Shown here: positions 9,335 through 17,061 of the stretch, in pieces
Layout of the letters: every line of letters begins with the position of its first letter
Numbering within the stretch: the first letter of the stretch is position 1
NCBI GenBank assembly: GCA_014801955.1
Contig: JAAVDE010000033.1
Location: 1-57,104, forward strand
Origin: Bacteroides sp.
GTDB taxonomy: Bacteria; Bacteroidota; Bacteroidia; Bacteroidales; Muribaculaceae
DNA: 57,104 nucleotides
Direction of reading: 5' to 3'
Program-made: the position numbers and the translations under genes
The notes under the pieces: generated by a model
Database searches by the model: none
Seen by the model: only the letters and a program-made list of their open reading frames with translations
Told to the model about the DNA's origin: nothing

Positions 9335-10136
9335 GATTGTTCTTCAATGCGAGATATAATAGTTCATAATCAATGGCGCTCTCTATCAGACCGGGGTTCG
9401 GGATGATGCTGTGAGTCTGGCCGTTGCGGTTGATTGAAAACAGCGCTTGGTCCGGAGCGGCGCCGCTGGTGGTTACGAAAGCCAGGCGCTCGGTAATTTC
9501 GTCGACCGAAGCGTTCAGTAGCAGTTGCCCCCGGTCGAGCACCAGCAGTGAATCATAGAGCGGCATCAGGTCGCTGAAATTATGGGTGCTGATAATGACC
9601 GTTGCTTCCGGGTCAATGCTTCGCGCCATTATTCGCTGCAAAGCCTGCTTCGACTCGATGTCGAGGCCGGTAGCGGGTTCGTCGAGCAGCAGAATCGGCG
9701 TTCGGAGCGCCAGGGCGTAGGCCAGCGCGGCTTTCTGCCTCATGCCCATCGACATTGCCGTGAACTTCATTGCCGGATCGATGCCGAACTCGCCCAGATT
9801 CTTGGCCAGCAGCTCAGCCGACAGACTCGGGTAGAACTGGCCGTGGATGCTGACCAGCTCATTGATGTTGGCCGCCGGCAGCGCCATGTTGGCGCCCAGA
9901 TAGAATATCTTCGACAATACCGAAGGCAGGCGGTGGCGCGTAGGACCGCCGTTGATCAGACACTTGCCCTCGGAGGGGAAGCGCAGGCCGTCGATCAGGT
10001 GGAGCAGCGTTGTTTTGCCCGCGCCGTTGGCGCCCAGCAGCAGGTGCACGCCGGGGCCGAACGTTGCCGAAACGTCGGTCAGCGCCCGGGTGCGCTTGCC
10101 GTAGCTGAAGCTGAGATTTTCGAGCTTAATTTCCAT
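9321..10136 (-). CDS. ABC transporter ATP-binding protein
   Basis: A 271-residue ABC ATPase. The start at 10136 (MEIKLENLSFSYGKRT) is preferred over an upstream ATG at 10178 because it aligns with the family and overlaps the previous gene by only 11 bases. Walker A is GANGAGKTTL, the signature region is weak (AMSMGMRQKAALAYAL in place of LSGGQ), Walker B is ILLLDEPATGLD and the switch His lies in IISTHNFSD. The signature variant SMGMRQK is common in bacteriocin/exporter-type ATPases. The last 60 residues (after LASVD-like TERLAFV) form a poorly conserved tail. It would energise the permease encoded next. Confidence 0.92.
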   Translation of the reverse strand: MEIKLENLSFSYGKRTRALTDVSATFGPGVHLLLGANGAGKTTLLHLIDGLRFPSEGKCLINGGPTRHRLPSVLSKIFYLGANMALPAANINELVSIHGQFYPSLSAELLAKNLGEFGIDPAMKFTAMSMGMRQKAALAYALALRTPILLLDEPATGLDIESKQALQRIMARSIDPEATVIISTHNFSDLMPLYDSLLVLDRGQLLLNASVDEITERLAFVTTSGAAPDQALFSINRNGQTHSIIPNPGLIESAIDYELLYLALKNNHELL

Positions 10137-11028
10137 AGTAGGGCGTAACCGTGAAGCCTGCGCGACGTAGCTGTTCAATCAGGCCGTCGTTGCCGGGCAG
10201 ATGTCCGCAGCCAACGGCGAGCAAAATGGTTTTTGAGGGCAAAATCTCCGCCAGCTTGGCCGTCCAGGCCGTGTTGCGGTCGGAAATCAGTCGTTTGAGG
10301 GTCTCTTTATCCATCTGGTCGGGGTCGGAAATCTCCTTTTCAATGGCCGCGATATTTTGGGTCATGTAGGCGTCGGTCAGCGTTTTGGCGTTTTCGGCGG
10401 CTTTGCCGTCGAGAATCTGCTTGACGCCCTCCATCAGCTCGCGGGCCTGGGTGGTCAGCGGGGCGCCCATCAGCAGGTCGAGCTGCTGCTCGATGGTTTC
10501 CATTGCAATAACCTCTTTCGATGCTTCGCGGCCCATGGCCTGCACCCGGCTGTCGAGCTGCTCGCCCGAGGCGATTGCCTGCACCATTTCCGGGGGCATG
10601 GTCGCCATCGTTTCCATCAGCGCCAGCTGGGTTGAGAGCGCCGCGGGCTTCAGCGGGCCTACGGCATCGATGCTCGCTGCCGGCCCCATGAATTTGGCCA
10701 GTACCGTCACCAGCGAGTCGGCCTGGGCCGGCGATAGCAAAACACTCAGCGTCGAGTCGGCCGGAGCCATCATATATTGCACCATCAGCTGGGCCTGCGC
10801 GGCCTGGTCGGCCATGTTGATTTCGCCGCCAACGGCCTCAACCGCGGCAAACGCCTCGTTGAACCCCTTGATGGAGTCGAGCATTGAAATCGGGGCGAGA
10901 TGGTGGGTGCCGAGCAGGAACGATTCGCCCTTGGCGCCGTTGCCCGACACTTTCCAGAGCAGCTGGGCCTGAGCGCCCGCTGCAACCGCAACGAGCATGA
11001 TTGCGAATGAAAGGAATCTTTTTAACAT
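10126..11028 (-). CDS. TraB/GumN (Tiki-like) family protein
   Basis: A 300-residue exported protein: signal peptide to about residue 21 (ending GAQAQ), then the TraB/GumN fold. The family hallmark GTHH (LLGTHHLAP) is near residue 40, and a second conserved patch (LLAVGCGHLPGNDGLIEQLRRAGF) is near the C-terminus. Paired GxxH-type motifs and a conserved Glu form the proposed metal site shared with animal Tiki proteases, so a periplasmic metallopeptidase role is possible. It is the first gene of the operon that also encodes an ABC exporter and a GntR regulator, an unusual pairing for this family. Operon membership is firm; function is not. Confidence 0.85.
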   Translation of the reverse strand: MLKRFLSFAIMLVAVAAGAQAQLLWKVSGNGAKGESFLLGTHHLAPISMLDSIKGFNEAFAAVEAVGGEINMADQAAQAQLMVQYMMAPADSTLSVLLSPAQADSLVTVLAKFMGPAASIDAVGPLKPAALSTQLALMETMATMPPEMVQAIASGEQLDSRVQAMGREASKEVIAMETIEQQLDLLMGAPLTTQARELMEGVKQILDGKAAENAKTLTDAYMTQNIAAIEKEISDPDQMDKETLKRLISDRNTAWTAKLAEILPSKTILLAVGCGHLPGNDGLIEQLRRAGFTVTPYYGN

Positions 11029-11070
11029 AATCGGAATAAGTTAATTGATAGGGTAGGGATTAATGGATGT

Positions 11071-11096
11071 GGTGTAGTGGTGCGCTTAACTACACC
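11071..11096. promoter_or_regulatory. Probable GntR/YtrA operator dyad
   Basis: A perfect 8-bp inverted repeat, GGTGTAGT at 11071-11078 and ACTACACC at 11089-11096, can be read as GTGTA-N14-TACAC. YtrA-type repressors are known to use GTGTA/TACAC half-sites at about this spacing. The right arm covers the predicted start site of the minus-strand promoter, so bound repressor would block the TraB-ABC-GntR operon. Assignment to this regulator is inference. Confidence 0.6.
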
Positions 11097-11097
11097 G

Positions 11098-11128
11098 CAA
11101 AGGTAGCCACTATTTTCGAAACTGCAAA
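11098..11128 (-). promoter_or_regulatory. Promoter of the TraB-ABC-GntR operon
   Basis: On the minus strand TTTG (11128-11125), a 19-bp spacer and TACCTTTG (11105-11098) match the Bacteroidota promoter consensus fully. The predicted start is about 11091-11093, inside the dyad described next to it. Confidence 0.82.
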
Positions 11129-11167
11129 ATTTTTTGCCGGAAAATTCTATGAATCAAAAAAAATTCG

Positions 11168-11175
11168 TAACTTTG
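11168..11175 (+). promoter_or_regulatory. -7 element upstream of rplS
   Basis: TAACTTTG matches the Bacteroidota -7 box, but no good TTTG lies 19-21 bases upstream. It would leave a leader of about 80 bases before rplS, which contains GC-rich short dyads (for example CCGGAATTCCG near 11179). A ribosomal-protein leader is possible but not recognised. Confidence 0.55.
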
Positions 11176-11262
11176 CAGCCGGAATTCCGTAATCGCTGGC
11201 GCGACGAAGAGGTGCGCGTTATGTTGCGGGTAGTATAAACTCTTAATTATCAATTAGTCACA

Positions 11263-11646
11263 ATGGACTTGATTAAGATTGCCGAAGAGGCATTTGCCCA
11301 GGAAAAGAACTATCCCCGTTTCCAACCTGGCGACACCATCACCGTGGCCTACCGCATTAAGGAAGGTAACAAAGAGCGTATCCAGCAGTATCGCGGTGTA
11401 GTTATCAAAATTTCCGGCGAAGGCGCCAAGAAGCGCTTCACCGTTCGCAAGATGAGCGACAACATCGGCGTTGAGCGTATCTTCCCCATGGAGTCTCCCT
11501 TCATCGACTCAATCGTAGTTAATAAATATGGTAAGGTTCGCCGCGCCAAAATTTATTACCTGCGCAAACTCACCGGCAAAAAGGCCCGCATCAAAGAACG
11601 CCGCCTGAAAGCCAGCGAGCAAGCCGCTCTGAACGCTGCGAAGTAA
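11263..11646 (+). CDS. rplS: Ribosomal protein L19 (bL19)
   Basis: A 127-residue large-subunit protein at the 30S-50S interface. Conserved features are [39 protein letters not shown] and [14 protein letters not shown]. The C-terminal extension ([23 protein letters not shown]) is typical of Bacteroidota. Elsewhere rplS often follows trmD or rpsP; here it stands alone with its own promoter and terminator. Confidence 0.97.
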   Translation: MDLIKIAEEAFAQEKNYPRFQPGDTITVAYRIKEGNKERIQQYRGVVIKISGEGAKKRFTVRKMSDNIGVERIFPMESPFIDSIVVNKYGKVRRAKIYYLRKLTGKKARIKERRLKASEQAALNAAK

Positions 11647-11651
11647 GACTT

Positions 11652-11687
11652 AAAGGTTGCGCCTGTGGCTGCAACCTTTTTTATTTT
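11652..11687 (+). terminator. rplS terminator
   Basis: A 9-bp stem (AAAGGTTGC at 11652-11660 with its complement at 11671-11679) and 10-base loop end in a run of Ts. It is directly downstream of the rplS stop codon and separates it from purE. Confidence 0.88.
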
Positions 11688-11712
11688 CCGAACCTGATAA
11701 TATGCAAGATAT

Positions 11713-12219
11713 ATGACCCCGAAAGTTTCCATCATAATGGGCTCGACCTCCGACCTGCCCATTCTCCGCAAGGCCGCCGATTTTCTCGACTCGATGGGCG
11801 TTCCGTTTGAAATGAACGCCCTGTCGGCCCACCGCACTCCGGCCCAGGTCGAAGAATTTGCGCGCGGCGCCGAAGCCCGCGGCCTGAAAGTTATCATCGC
11901 CGCCGCCGGCATGGCCGCCGCTCTGCCCGGCGTTATCGCCGCCATGACCCCGCTGCCCGTTATCGGCCTGCCCATCGACTCCACCCTCCAGGGCCAGGAT
12001 GCGCTGCTGAGCATCGTTCAGATGCCTCCGGGCGTTGCCGTTGCAACTGTCGGCATCAATGCCGGACTGAATGCGGCAGTGCTGGCCGTTCAGATGCTGG
12101 CCCTGTCTGATTCCGAGCTGGCCGCGCGCCTGGCCGACTATCGCGCCGGCCTGTCGGCAAAAATCGTGAAGGCCAACGAAGAACTCTCGCAAATCAAATA
12201 CACGCATAAAACCAACTGA
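11713..12219 (+). CDS. purE: N5-carboxyaminoimidazole ribonucleotide mutase
   Basis: A 168-residue class I PurE that moves the carboxyl group of N5-CAIR to give CAIR in purine synthesis. The signature begins SIIMGSTSDLPILRKAADFL. SAHRTPAQVEEFARGAEARG carries the conserved His, and AAAGMAAALPGVIAAMTPLPVIGLP is the phosphate-binding region. Length is typical. No purK is nearby. ispG follows after 12 bases, so the two are probably co-transcribed. A 4-codon reading frame ends inside the start codon (ATGA) but looks like chance. Confidence 0.97.
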   Translation: MTPKVSIIMGSTSDLPILRKAADFLDSMGVPFEMNALSAHRTPAQVEEFARGAEARGLKVIIAAAGMAAALPGVIAAMTPLPVIGLPIDSTLQGQDALLSIVQMPPGVAVATVGINAGLNAAVLAVQMLALSDSELAARLADYRAGLSAKIVKANEELSQIKYTHKTN

Positions 12220-12231
12220 TTGATATAGAGA

Positions 12232-13812
12232 ATGATTGACTTGTTCAATAATCGCCGCCGCAACTGCCGCGGAGCGCTCGTTGGCGGCACTGTTCGTATA
12301 GGCAACGGCGCGCCGGTTGCCGTTCAGTCCATGACCAACACGTCGACAACCGACGTTGACGGCTCCGTTGACCAGGTGGAACGCATCGCCGCCGCCGGCG
12401 CCGACCTGGTGCGCCTGACCGCCCAGGGCGTCCGCGAGGCGCAGGCCCTGGCCGAAATCAGGCCGCGCGTCAACGTGCCGCTGGTTGCCGACATCCACTT
12501 CAATCCGGCAGCCGCCCTGGCCTGCGCCGAGGTGGTCGACAAGGTGCGCATCAACCCCGGCAACTTCGTGCGCCCCGGCGCCGACATTGAGCAAGCCCTC
12601 ATTCCTCTGCTCGAAATCTGCGAGCGGCGCGGCGTTGCGCTGCGAATCGGCGTTAACCACGGCTCTCTGTCGCCGGCCATAATGGAAAAATATGGCGACA
12701 CGCCTGCCGGCATGGTCGAGAGCGCCATGCAGTTCCTGCGCATATGCGCCCGCCGCGGGTTCCATAACATCGTTGTGAGCATCAAGGCGTCCAACACCGT
12801 CGTTATGGTGCAGACCGTTCGCCTTTTGGTCCGGACGATGGCCGACGAAGGACTGGAATATCCGCTCCACCTGGGCGTTACCGAGGCCGGCGACGGCGAA
12901 GATGGCCGCGTTAAGTCGGCCGTTGGTATCGGCGCGCTGCTCTATCAGGGCATCGGCGACACCATCCGCGTCAGCCTCAGCGAGGACCCCGAGCGCGAAG
13001 TGCCGGTTGCGCGCGCGCTGCTCGACCATATCGCTCCGAGCGCCGACGCTCCCGAAATCGAGGTTGCCTATGCCGCCGGTTTCGACCCCATTGCCCCGGC
13101 GCCGCTGCCTTCGCGCGCAGTCGGCAACGTTGGCGGCGGGCAACTGCCGGTAGTCGTGGGCCTCGACCCGATCGACGCCAAGACCGTCGAGCTCCAAGCC
13201 GACCTGCAGGCCCCGCTGCCCGAGGTGGATTCCGACGCCGTTATTATTCTCAGCTCCGACGCTCCAAACCGCGTCGGGCTCATTCAGGCCATGCGCCATC
13301 GCCTGCTGCGCGCCGGCATTGACAATCCTGTTATTCCGCGCCTGAGCTATCGGGCCGACGACCCGGACCTGAGCCTCCGCGCGGCTGCCGACTTCGGAAC
13401 CCTGCTGCTCAACGGCCTGGCCGACGGCATTTTCATCGATGCGCCCGGCGCCGATACCTCTGCCCTGGGACTGAACATTCTGCAGGCCGCGCGTCTGCGA
13501 ATCTCAAAAACGGAGTTCATTTCCTGTCCCAGCTGCGGCCGAACGCTCTTTGACCTCCAGTCAACGCTGCAGCGCGTAAAGGCTGCGACCTCCCATCTGC
13601 CCGGACTGAAAATTGCAATCATGGGTTGCATCGTTAACGGCCCCGGCGAGATGGCCGATGCGGACTATGGCTACGTTGGCGCCGCCGCCGGCCACATTTC
13701 GCTCTACCATCGCCGCCGCTGCGTTGAAAAGAACATTCCCCAGGAGCAGGCTATTGACCACCTCATAAATCTCATTAAGCAGAACGGCCAATGGACGGAA
13801 CCCGGCTGCTGA
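12232..13812 (+). CDS. ispG: 4-hydroxy-3-methylbut-2-en-1-yl diphosphate synthase
   Basis: The penultimate enzyme of the MEP isoprenoid pathway, an iron-sulfur reductase. The 526-residue length reflects the three-domain form of Bacteroidota, Chlamydia and plants: a TIM barrel (1-270; VAVQSMTNTSTTDVDGSVDQV, KVRINPGNF), a middle domain (about 270-420), and a C-terminal 4Fe-4S domain. The last has cluster ligands in CPSCGRTLFDL and in GCIVNGPGEMADADYG. The middle domain appears shorter than in many Bacteroides homologues. The next enzyme, IspH, is encoded at 39.1 kb. The end overlaps the M16 peptidase gene by 22 bases. Confidence 0.95.
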   Translation: MIDLFNNRRRNCRGALVGGTVRIGNGAPVAVQSMTNTSTTDVDGSVDQVERIAAAGADLVRLTAQGVREAQALAEIRPRVNVPLVADIHFNPAAALACAEVVDKVRINPGNFVRPGADIEQALIPLLEICERRGVALRIGVNHGSLSPAIMEKYGDTPAGMVESAMQFLRICARRGFHNIVVSIKASNTVVMVQTVRLLVRTMADEGLEYPLHLGVTEAGDGEDGRVKSAVGIGALLYQGIGDTIRVSLSEDPEREVPVARALLDHIAPSADAPEIEVAYAAGFDPIAPAPLPSRAVGNVGGGQLPVVVGLDPIDAKTVELQADLQAPLPEVDSDAVIILSSDAPNRVGLIQAMRHRLLRAGIDNPVIPRLSYRADDPDLSLRAAADFGTLLLNGLADGIFIDAPGADTSALGLNILQAARLRISKTEFISCPSCGRTLFDLQSTLQRVKAATSHLPGLKIAIMGCIVNGPGEMADADYGYVGAAAGHISLYHRRRCVEKNIPQEQAIDHLINLIKQNGQWTEPGC

Positions 13813-15014
13813 CCTTGCCCGGCGGTTTCAGGCTGGCTTATACCCACGCTCCGGGCTCGACGGAGTTTGCCGGCCTGACCGTTAATGCCGGCTCGCGCGA
13901 CGAGCTGACGCCCGACGTCTACGGGTTGGCCCACATGGTGGAACACACTATTTTCAAGGGCACTCCGCGCCGCTCCGACGCCTATATACTGAATCGCATG
14001 GAGGCCGTTGGCGGCGAGCTTAATGCCTTCACGACCAAGGAGGAAACGACGGTCTACACCGCCGCTCCCGCCGGGAACCACCGCCGCTCGGCTGACCTCA
14101 TCGGCGAGCTGGCGGCTCATGCCTGCTTTCCGGCGCGCAAAATGCAGCTGGAGCGCGAGGTGATTGCCGACGAAATCGACTCATATCTCGACTCGCCTGC
14201 CGAGGCTATATATGATTCGTTCGACGAGCTGATGTTTGCCGGCAATCCGCTGGCCCATAACATTCTCGGCACCAAGGAGTCGATTGCCGGAATTTCGTCG
14301 GAAACCTGTTGCGGCTACCTGCAGCGCGCCTTTACGCGCAGCAACTCGGTTTACTTCTATCTGGGCCCGGAATCGGAGGAGCGCGTTGCGGCAACGGTTG
14401 AGCGCGCTTTGGCCGACCTGCCTCTGAGCGGCGCGCCCGCCGCGCGCACTGCGCCGCAGCTGGCCGCCGGGTTCAGCGAGCGGCTCAACGCCGACCGCCA
14501 TCAGGCCCATGCGCTGCTGGGAGTTCCCATCGGCGGGCTCCACGACGATAATCGCGCGGTCAACGCTCTGGCGGTCAATATTCTCGGCGGTCCGGGGATG
14601 AACGCCCTGCTGAATCTGCAATTGCGCGAGCGCCGCGGGTTGGTCTACACCGTTGAGGCTTCGACGGCGCTTTATTCCGACTGCGGGCTGATGACGATTT
14701 ACTTCGGATGCGACCACGACGACCTCCGCCGCTGCCTGCGGCTGGTTTCATCGACGCTCAATCGCTTTGCCGACAAGCCGCTGACCCTTCGCGCATTGCA
14801 GGCCTATAAGCGGCAATATCTGGGGCAGCTCACCCTGGCGCTCGACAACAAGGAGCAGCGCGCAATCAATTCGGCGCGCGCCATGCTCCACGGCCTCACG
14901 CCCCCATCGCTCGCAGCCACCGCCGAGCGCCTGGAGGCTATTACGCCCGACATGCTCCGCGAAGCTGCCGAACGCCTGGCGTCGGCGCCGCAACGCACTC
15001 TGATTCTCTGCTGA
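13791..15014 (+). CDS. M16-family zinc peptidase
   Basis: A 407-residue insulinase/mitochondrial-processing-peptidase-like protein. The inverted zinc motif HxxEH is present as HMVEHTIF near residue 47, with the third ligand expected in the downstream EREVIADEIDSY segment. Homologues typically degrade peptides or process proteins in the cytoplasm or periplasm. No signal peptide is seen, so a cytoplasmic location is likely. It overlaps ispG by 22 bases and ends one base before the converging folA. It contains two M16 domains of about 200 residues each; only the first keeps the zinc motif, as is usual. Confidence 0.92.
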   Translation: MDGTRLLTLPGGFRLAYTHAPGSTEFAGLTVNAGSRDELTPDVYGLAHMVEHTIFKGTPRRSDAYILNRMEAVGGELNAFTTKEETTVYTAAPAGNHRRSADLIGELAAHACFPARKMQLEREVIADEIDSYLDSPAEAIYDSFDELMFAGNPLAHNILGTKESIAGISSETCCGYLQRAFTRSNSVYFYLGPESEERVAATVERALADLPLSGAPAARTAPQLAAGFSERLNADRHQAHALLGVPIGGLHDDNRAVNALAVNILGGPGMNALLNLQLRERRGLVYTVEASTALYSDCGLMTIYFGCDHDDLRRCLRLVSSTLNRFADKPLTLRALQAYKRQYLGQLTLALDNKEQRAINSARAMLHGLTPPSLAATAERLEAITPDMLREAAERLASAPQRTLILC

Positions 15015-15494
15015 TCAGTCGCGGCGATAGGTTGCGAAGCGATAGGAGGGAACGGTTTGCGTCCACTCCGACGCCTCGGCCAGCGGCAGGGAGAAGTCGG
15101 GGAAAAAAGTGTCGGCATCGGCCGGCGACGCATCGATTTCAGTGAGCAGCAGCTCGGAAGCCGACTCAATGAATCGGCGATAGATTTCACCGCCGCCAAT
15201 GATGAACACCTCTCCGGCATCGGCGCAGGCGGCCAGTGCCTGCTCGGGAGTGGGGTAGACCTCGGCGCCGGCGGGAGCGTAGTCGCTGCGGCGCGAAACA
15301 ACGATGTTGCGCCGCCCGGGCAGCGGCCCTTTGGGGAATGATTCAAAGGTTTTGCGCCCCATGATGATCGGGTGGCCGAGCGTGAGCGCCTTGAATCGGC
15401 GCAGGTCGTCGGAAATGTGAAACAGCAGGTCGCCGCCGCGCCCGATGGCCCGGTTGGTGCAGACGGCTGCGATAATCTTAATTTTCGGTGTCAT
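15015..15494 (-). CDS. folA: Dihydrofolate reductase
   Basis: Reduces dihydrofolate to tetrahydrofolate with NADPH. The start at 15494 (MTPKIKIIAAVCTNRAIGRG) gives 159 residues, the usual size; a longer in-frame extension upstream is not conserved-looking and covers the promoter. Motifs include GRGGDLLFHISDDLRRFK (catalytic acidic residue), PIIMGRKTFESFPKGPLPGR and VFIIGGGEIY. The stop codon abuts that of the converging M16 gene with no space. thyA, a frequent neighbour, is absent. Confidence 0.97.
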   Translation of the reverse strand: MTPKIKIIAAVCTNRAIGRGGDLLFHISDDLRRFKALTLGHPIIMGRKTFESFPKGPLPGRRNIVVSRRSDYAPAGAEVYPTPEQALAACADAGEVFIIGGGEIYRRFIESASELLLTEIDASPADADTFFPDFSLPLAEASEWTQTVPSYRFATYRRD

Positions 15495-15502
15495 AGCTTT
15501 TG

Positions 15503-15534
15503 CAAATTTCCGAAAAAAAATGCGAACCGCCAAA
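15503..15534 (-). promoter_or_regulatory. folA promoter (minus strand)
   Basis: On the minus strand TTTG (15534-15531), a 20-bp spacer and GAAATTTG (15510-15503) match the consensus with one mismatch in the -7 box. It would give a leader of only a few bases before folA. It lies back to back with the PAP2 promoter. Confidence 0.55.
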
Positions 15535-15535
15535 T

Positions 15536-15567
15536 TTTGCCGAATAGAAGAAATATGTGTAACTTTG
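15536..15567 (+). promoter_or_regulatory. PAP2 gene promoter
   Basis: TTTG at 15536-15539, a 20-bp spacer and TAACTTTG at 15560-15567 match the Bacteroidota consensus exactly. The start codon follows only 12 bases after the -7 box, implying a very short leader. Confidence 0.8.
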
Positions 15568-15579
15568 CGCTCTGAAAAA

Positions 15580-16323
15580 ATGAAGAGCCTCTTTGTTATC
15601 CTTATAGTGTTGCTGACCGCTGTCGGCCCCGTGGCTGCGAATCCCGATTCTATCCGGCGGGAGGCGACCGATTCGGTTCGCTTCACTCCCGGGCAGCTGA
15701 TTGTTCCCGGCGCGCTGATAACCGTTGGCGCGCTCGGCGTCGGAGTCAAGCCGTTCAGGCAGGCGCGCATTTGGGTTAACAATGAAATCGGGGTTCACAA
15801 TTGCTCTCCCGCCGACGATATTATCCGATACCTGCCGCTGGCCGGCTATCTGACTCTGGACTTTGCCGGCGTCAGGGCTCGCCGCCCGTTCATGGACAGG
15901 CTCGTTGCGGGTGCAACGGGCGCCATTATTGCAACCGCGCTGTGTGGCGGCCTTAAACTCTGCGTCAACGAGGCGCGCCCCGGCGGAGCGGGCCGCAGCT
16001 CCTTTCCGTCGGGCCACACGACAACCGCTTTTCTCGGCGCCGAACTCCTGCGCCTGGACTATGGCCCGCTGGTTGGCGCGGGCGGCTACCTGGCCGCGTC
16101 GACCGTCGGCGCGATGCGTATTCTCAATGGCCGCCACTGGCTCAACGACGTTCTTGCCGGCGCCGGAATCGGCATTCTGAGCGCCCGGGCGGCCATGTGG
16201 CTGCTGCCGTTCAATCGCCGCTGGCTCGGCCTGAATCGCCGCCGCGGCGAGGCGGCAGTTGTTGTGCCGGCCTTTTCGCCCGCAGATGGTTCGGCAATGA
16301 TGACAGTTGCTCTTATTCTGTAA
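15580..16323 (+). CDS. PAP2-family membrane phosphatase
   Basis: A 247-residue lipid phosphatase-like protein. The start at 15580 gives a clean signal sequence (MKSLFVILIVLLTAVGPVAA). All three catalytic motifs are visible: KLCVNEARP (KxxxxxxRP), PSGHTT, and RILNGRHWLND (a variant of SRxxxxxHxxxD with the Arg, His and Asp kept). Such enzymes dephosphorylate undecaprenyl pyrophosphate, lipid A or phosphatidic acid at the membrane. The exact substrate cannot be read from sequence. It is a single-gene unit diverging from folA. Confidence 0.88.
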   Translation: MKSLFVILIVLLTAVGPVAANPDSIRREATDSVRFTPGQLIVPGALITVGALGVGVKPFRQARIWVNNEIGVHNCSPADDIIRYLPLAGYLTLDFAGVRARRPFMDRLVAGATGAIIATALCGGLKLCVNEARPGGAGRSSFPSGHTTTAFLGAELLRLDYGPLVGAGGYLAASTVGAMRILNGRHWLNDVLAGAGIGILSARAAMWLLPFNRRWLGLNRRRGEAAVVVPAFSPADGSAMMTVALIL

Positions 16324-16388
16324 ATCAGCGAGTTAACTGCTGCTCGAAATGTAACTGCCTGAAAGCCATGATTTATTTTTGCAGAAAA

Positions 16389-16420
16389 TTTGCTTAATTC
16401 CCGAAAAATTCGGATATTTG
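16389..16420 (+). promoter_or_regulatory. HU gene promoter
   Basis: TTTG at 16389-16392, a 20-bp spacer and GATATTTG at 16413-16420 fit the Bacteroidota promoter with one mismatch. The resulting leader of about 80 bases is A-rich near the start codon, typical for highly translated genes in this phylum. Confidence 0.65.
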
Positions 16421-16507
16421 CAGTCGCGTTAGCAGCCCAATAAGGGCGTTGAATGCAAAAGAAACAACATTTATTCCCAATAAATCAAAATAATAACCGA
16501 CCCAACA

Positions 16508-16783
16508 ATGACCAAAGCAGACATCGTTAGCGAAATCGCTAAGACAACCGGTATTGACCGCGCAAACGTACTCGTAACCGTTGAAAAGTTCATGGAAGTT
16601 GTAAAAGACTCACTGATCAGTGGCGAAAACGTTTATCTGCGTGGCTTCGGCAGCTTCATTATCAAGGTGCGCTCCGAAAAAACCGCTCGCAATATCTCCA
16701 AGAATACCACCATTGTTATCCCCGAACACAAAATCCCCGCTTTCAAGCCCGCCAAGTCGTTCGTGGAAGAGGTAAAGAAGTAA
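16508..16783 (+). CDS. HU-family DNA-binding protein
   Basis: A 91-residue histone-like protein that bends DNA and organises the nucleoid. N-terminal helices (MTKADIVSEIAKTTGIDRA), the VYLRGFGSF segment and a beta-arm (RSEKTARNISKNTTIVIPEHKIPAFKPAKSF) are standard. The arm lacks the usual NPxT motif and has ISKNTTI in its place, as is common in Bacteroidota HU/IHF-type paralogues. The 29-residue basic protein and RNase E/G follow on the same strand. Confidence 0.95.
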   Translation: MTKADIVSEIAKTTGIDRANVLVTVEKFMEVVKDSLISGENVYLRGFGSFIIKVRSEKTARNISKNTTIVIPEHKIPAFKPAKSFVEEVKK

Positions 16784-16840
16784 TTCATCTCCCAACGCAT
16801 TTTCAACCCAATCATTTTTAACCCCCAAAAGCTAACTACT

Positions 16841-16930
16841 ATGCCCAGCGGAAAAAAACGCAAAGGCCACAAGATGGCCACGCACAAGCGCAAAAAGCGT
16901 CTGCGTAAGAATCGTCATAAGAAAAAGTAA
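16841..16930 (+). CDS. 29-residue COX24/AURKAIP1-like basic protein
   Basis: This very short gene encodes a protein beginning MPSGKKRKGHKMATHKRKK and ending RKNRHKKK; well over half its residues are Lys, Arg or His. The HKMATHKRKKRLRK core is the AURKAIP1/COX24 motif, found in the mitochondrial small-subunit protein mS38 and in tiny Bacteroidota proteins. It is therefore probably a ribosomal or ribosome-associated peptide. The gene lies 57 bases after the HU gene and is followed by a terminator, so it may share the HU transcript. Its small size makes it easy to miss. Family recognition is good; ribosome binding is inferred. Confidence 0.85.
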   Translation: MPSGKKRKGHKMATHKRKKRLRKNRHKKK

Positions 16931-16965
16931 TCTTTTTCGACCGACGAATTGTTAAAGACATAGAG

Positions 16966-17032
16966 AAACTTTTGGGTCATAGGGGAACGCAAGCTCGCTT
17001 GCCCCGGCGCCCAAAAGTTTATCTATTTTTTT
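16966..17032 (+). terminator. Large terminator hairpin before RNase E/G gene
   Basis: Outer arms AAACTTTTGGG (16966-16976) and CCCAAAAGTTT (17010-17020) pair perfectly over 11 bp. An inner GCAAGC/GCTTGC hairpin fills the loop, and a T-rich run follows. It should end the HU and COX24-like transcript. Confidence 0.85.
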
Positions 17033-17061
17033 ATTATCTGTTAAATTAACCCGAACGAACG

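Noticed and set aside
8718-9406. Plus-strand and second minus-strand frames across the permease gene
   Set aside because: They are alternative-frame shadows of the membrane protein and lack conserved motifs.
11702-11716. A four-codon upstream frame overlapping the purE start (ATGA)
   Set aside because: Too short and without leader-peptide features such as regulatory codons or an attenuator hairpin between it and purE.
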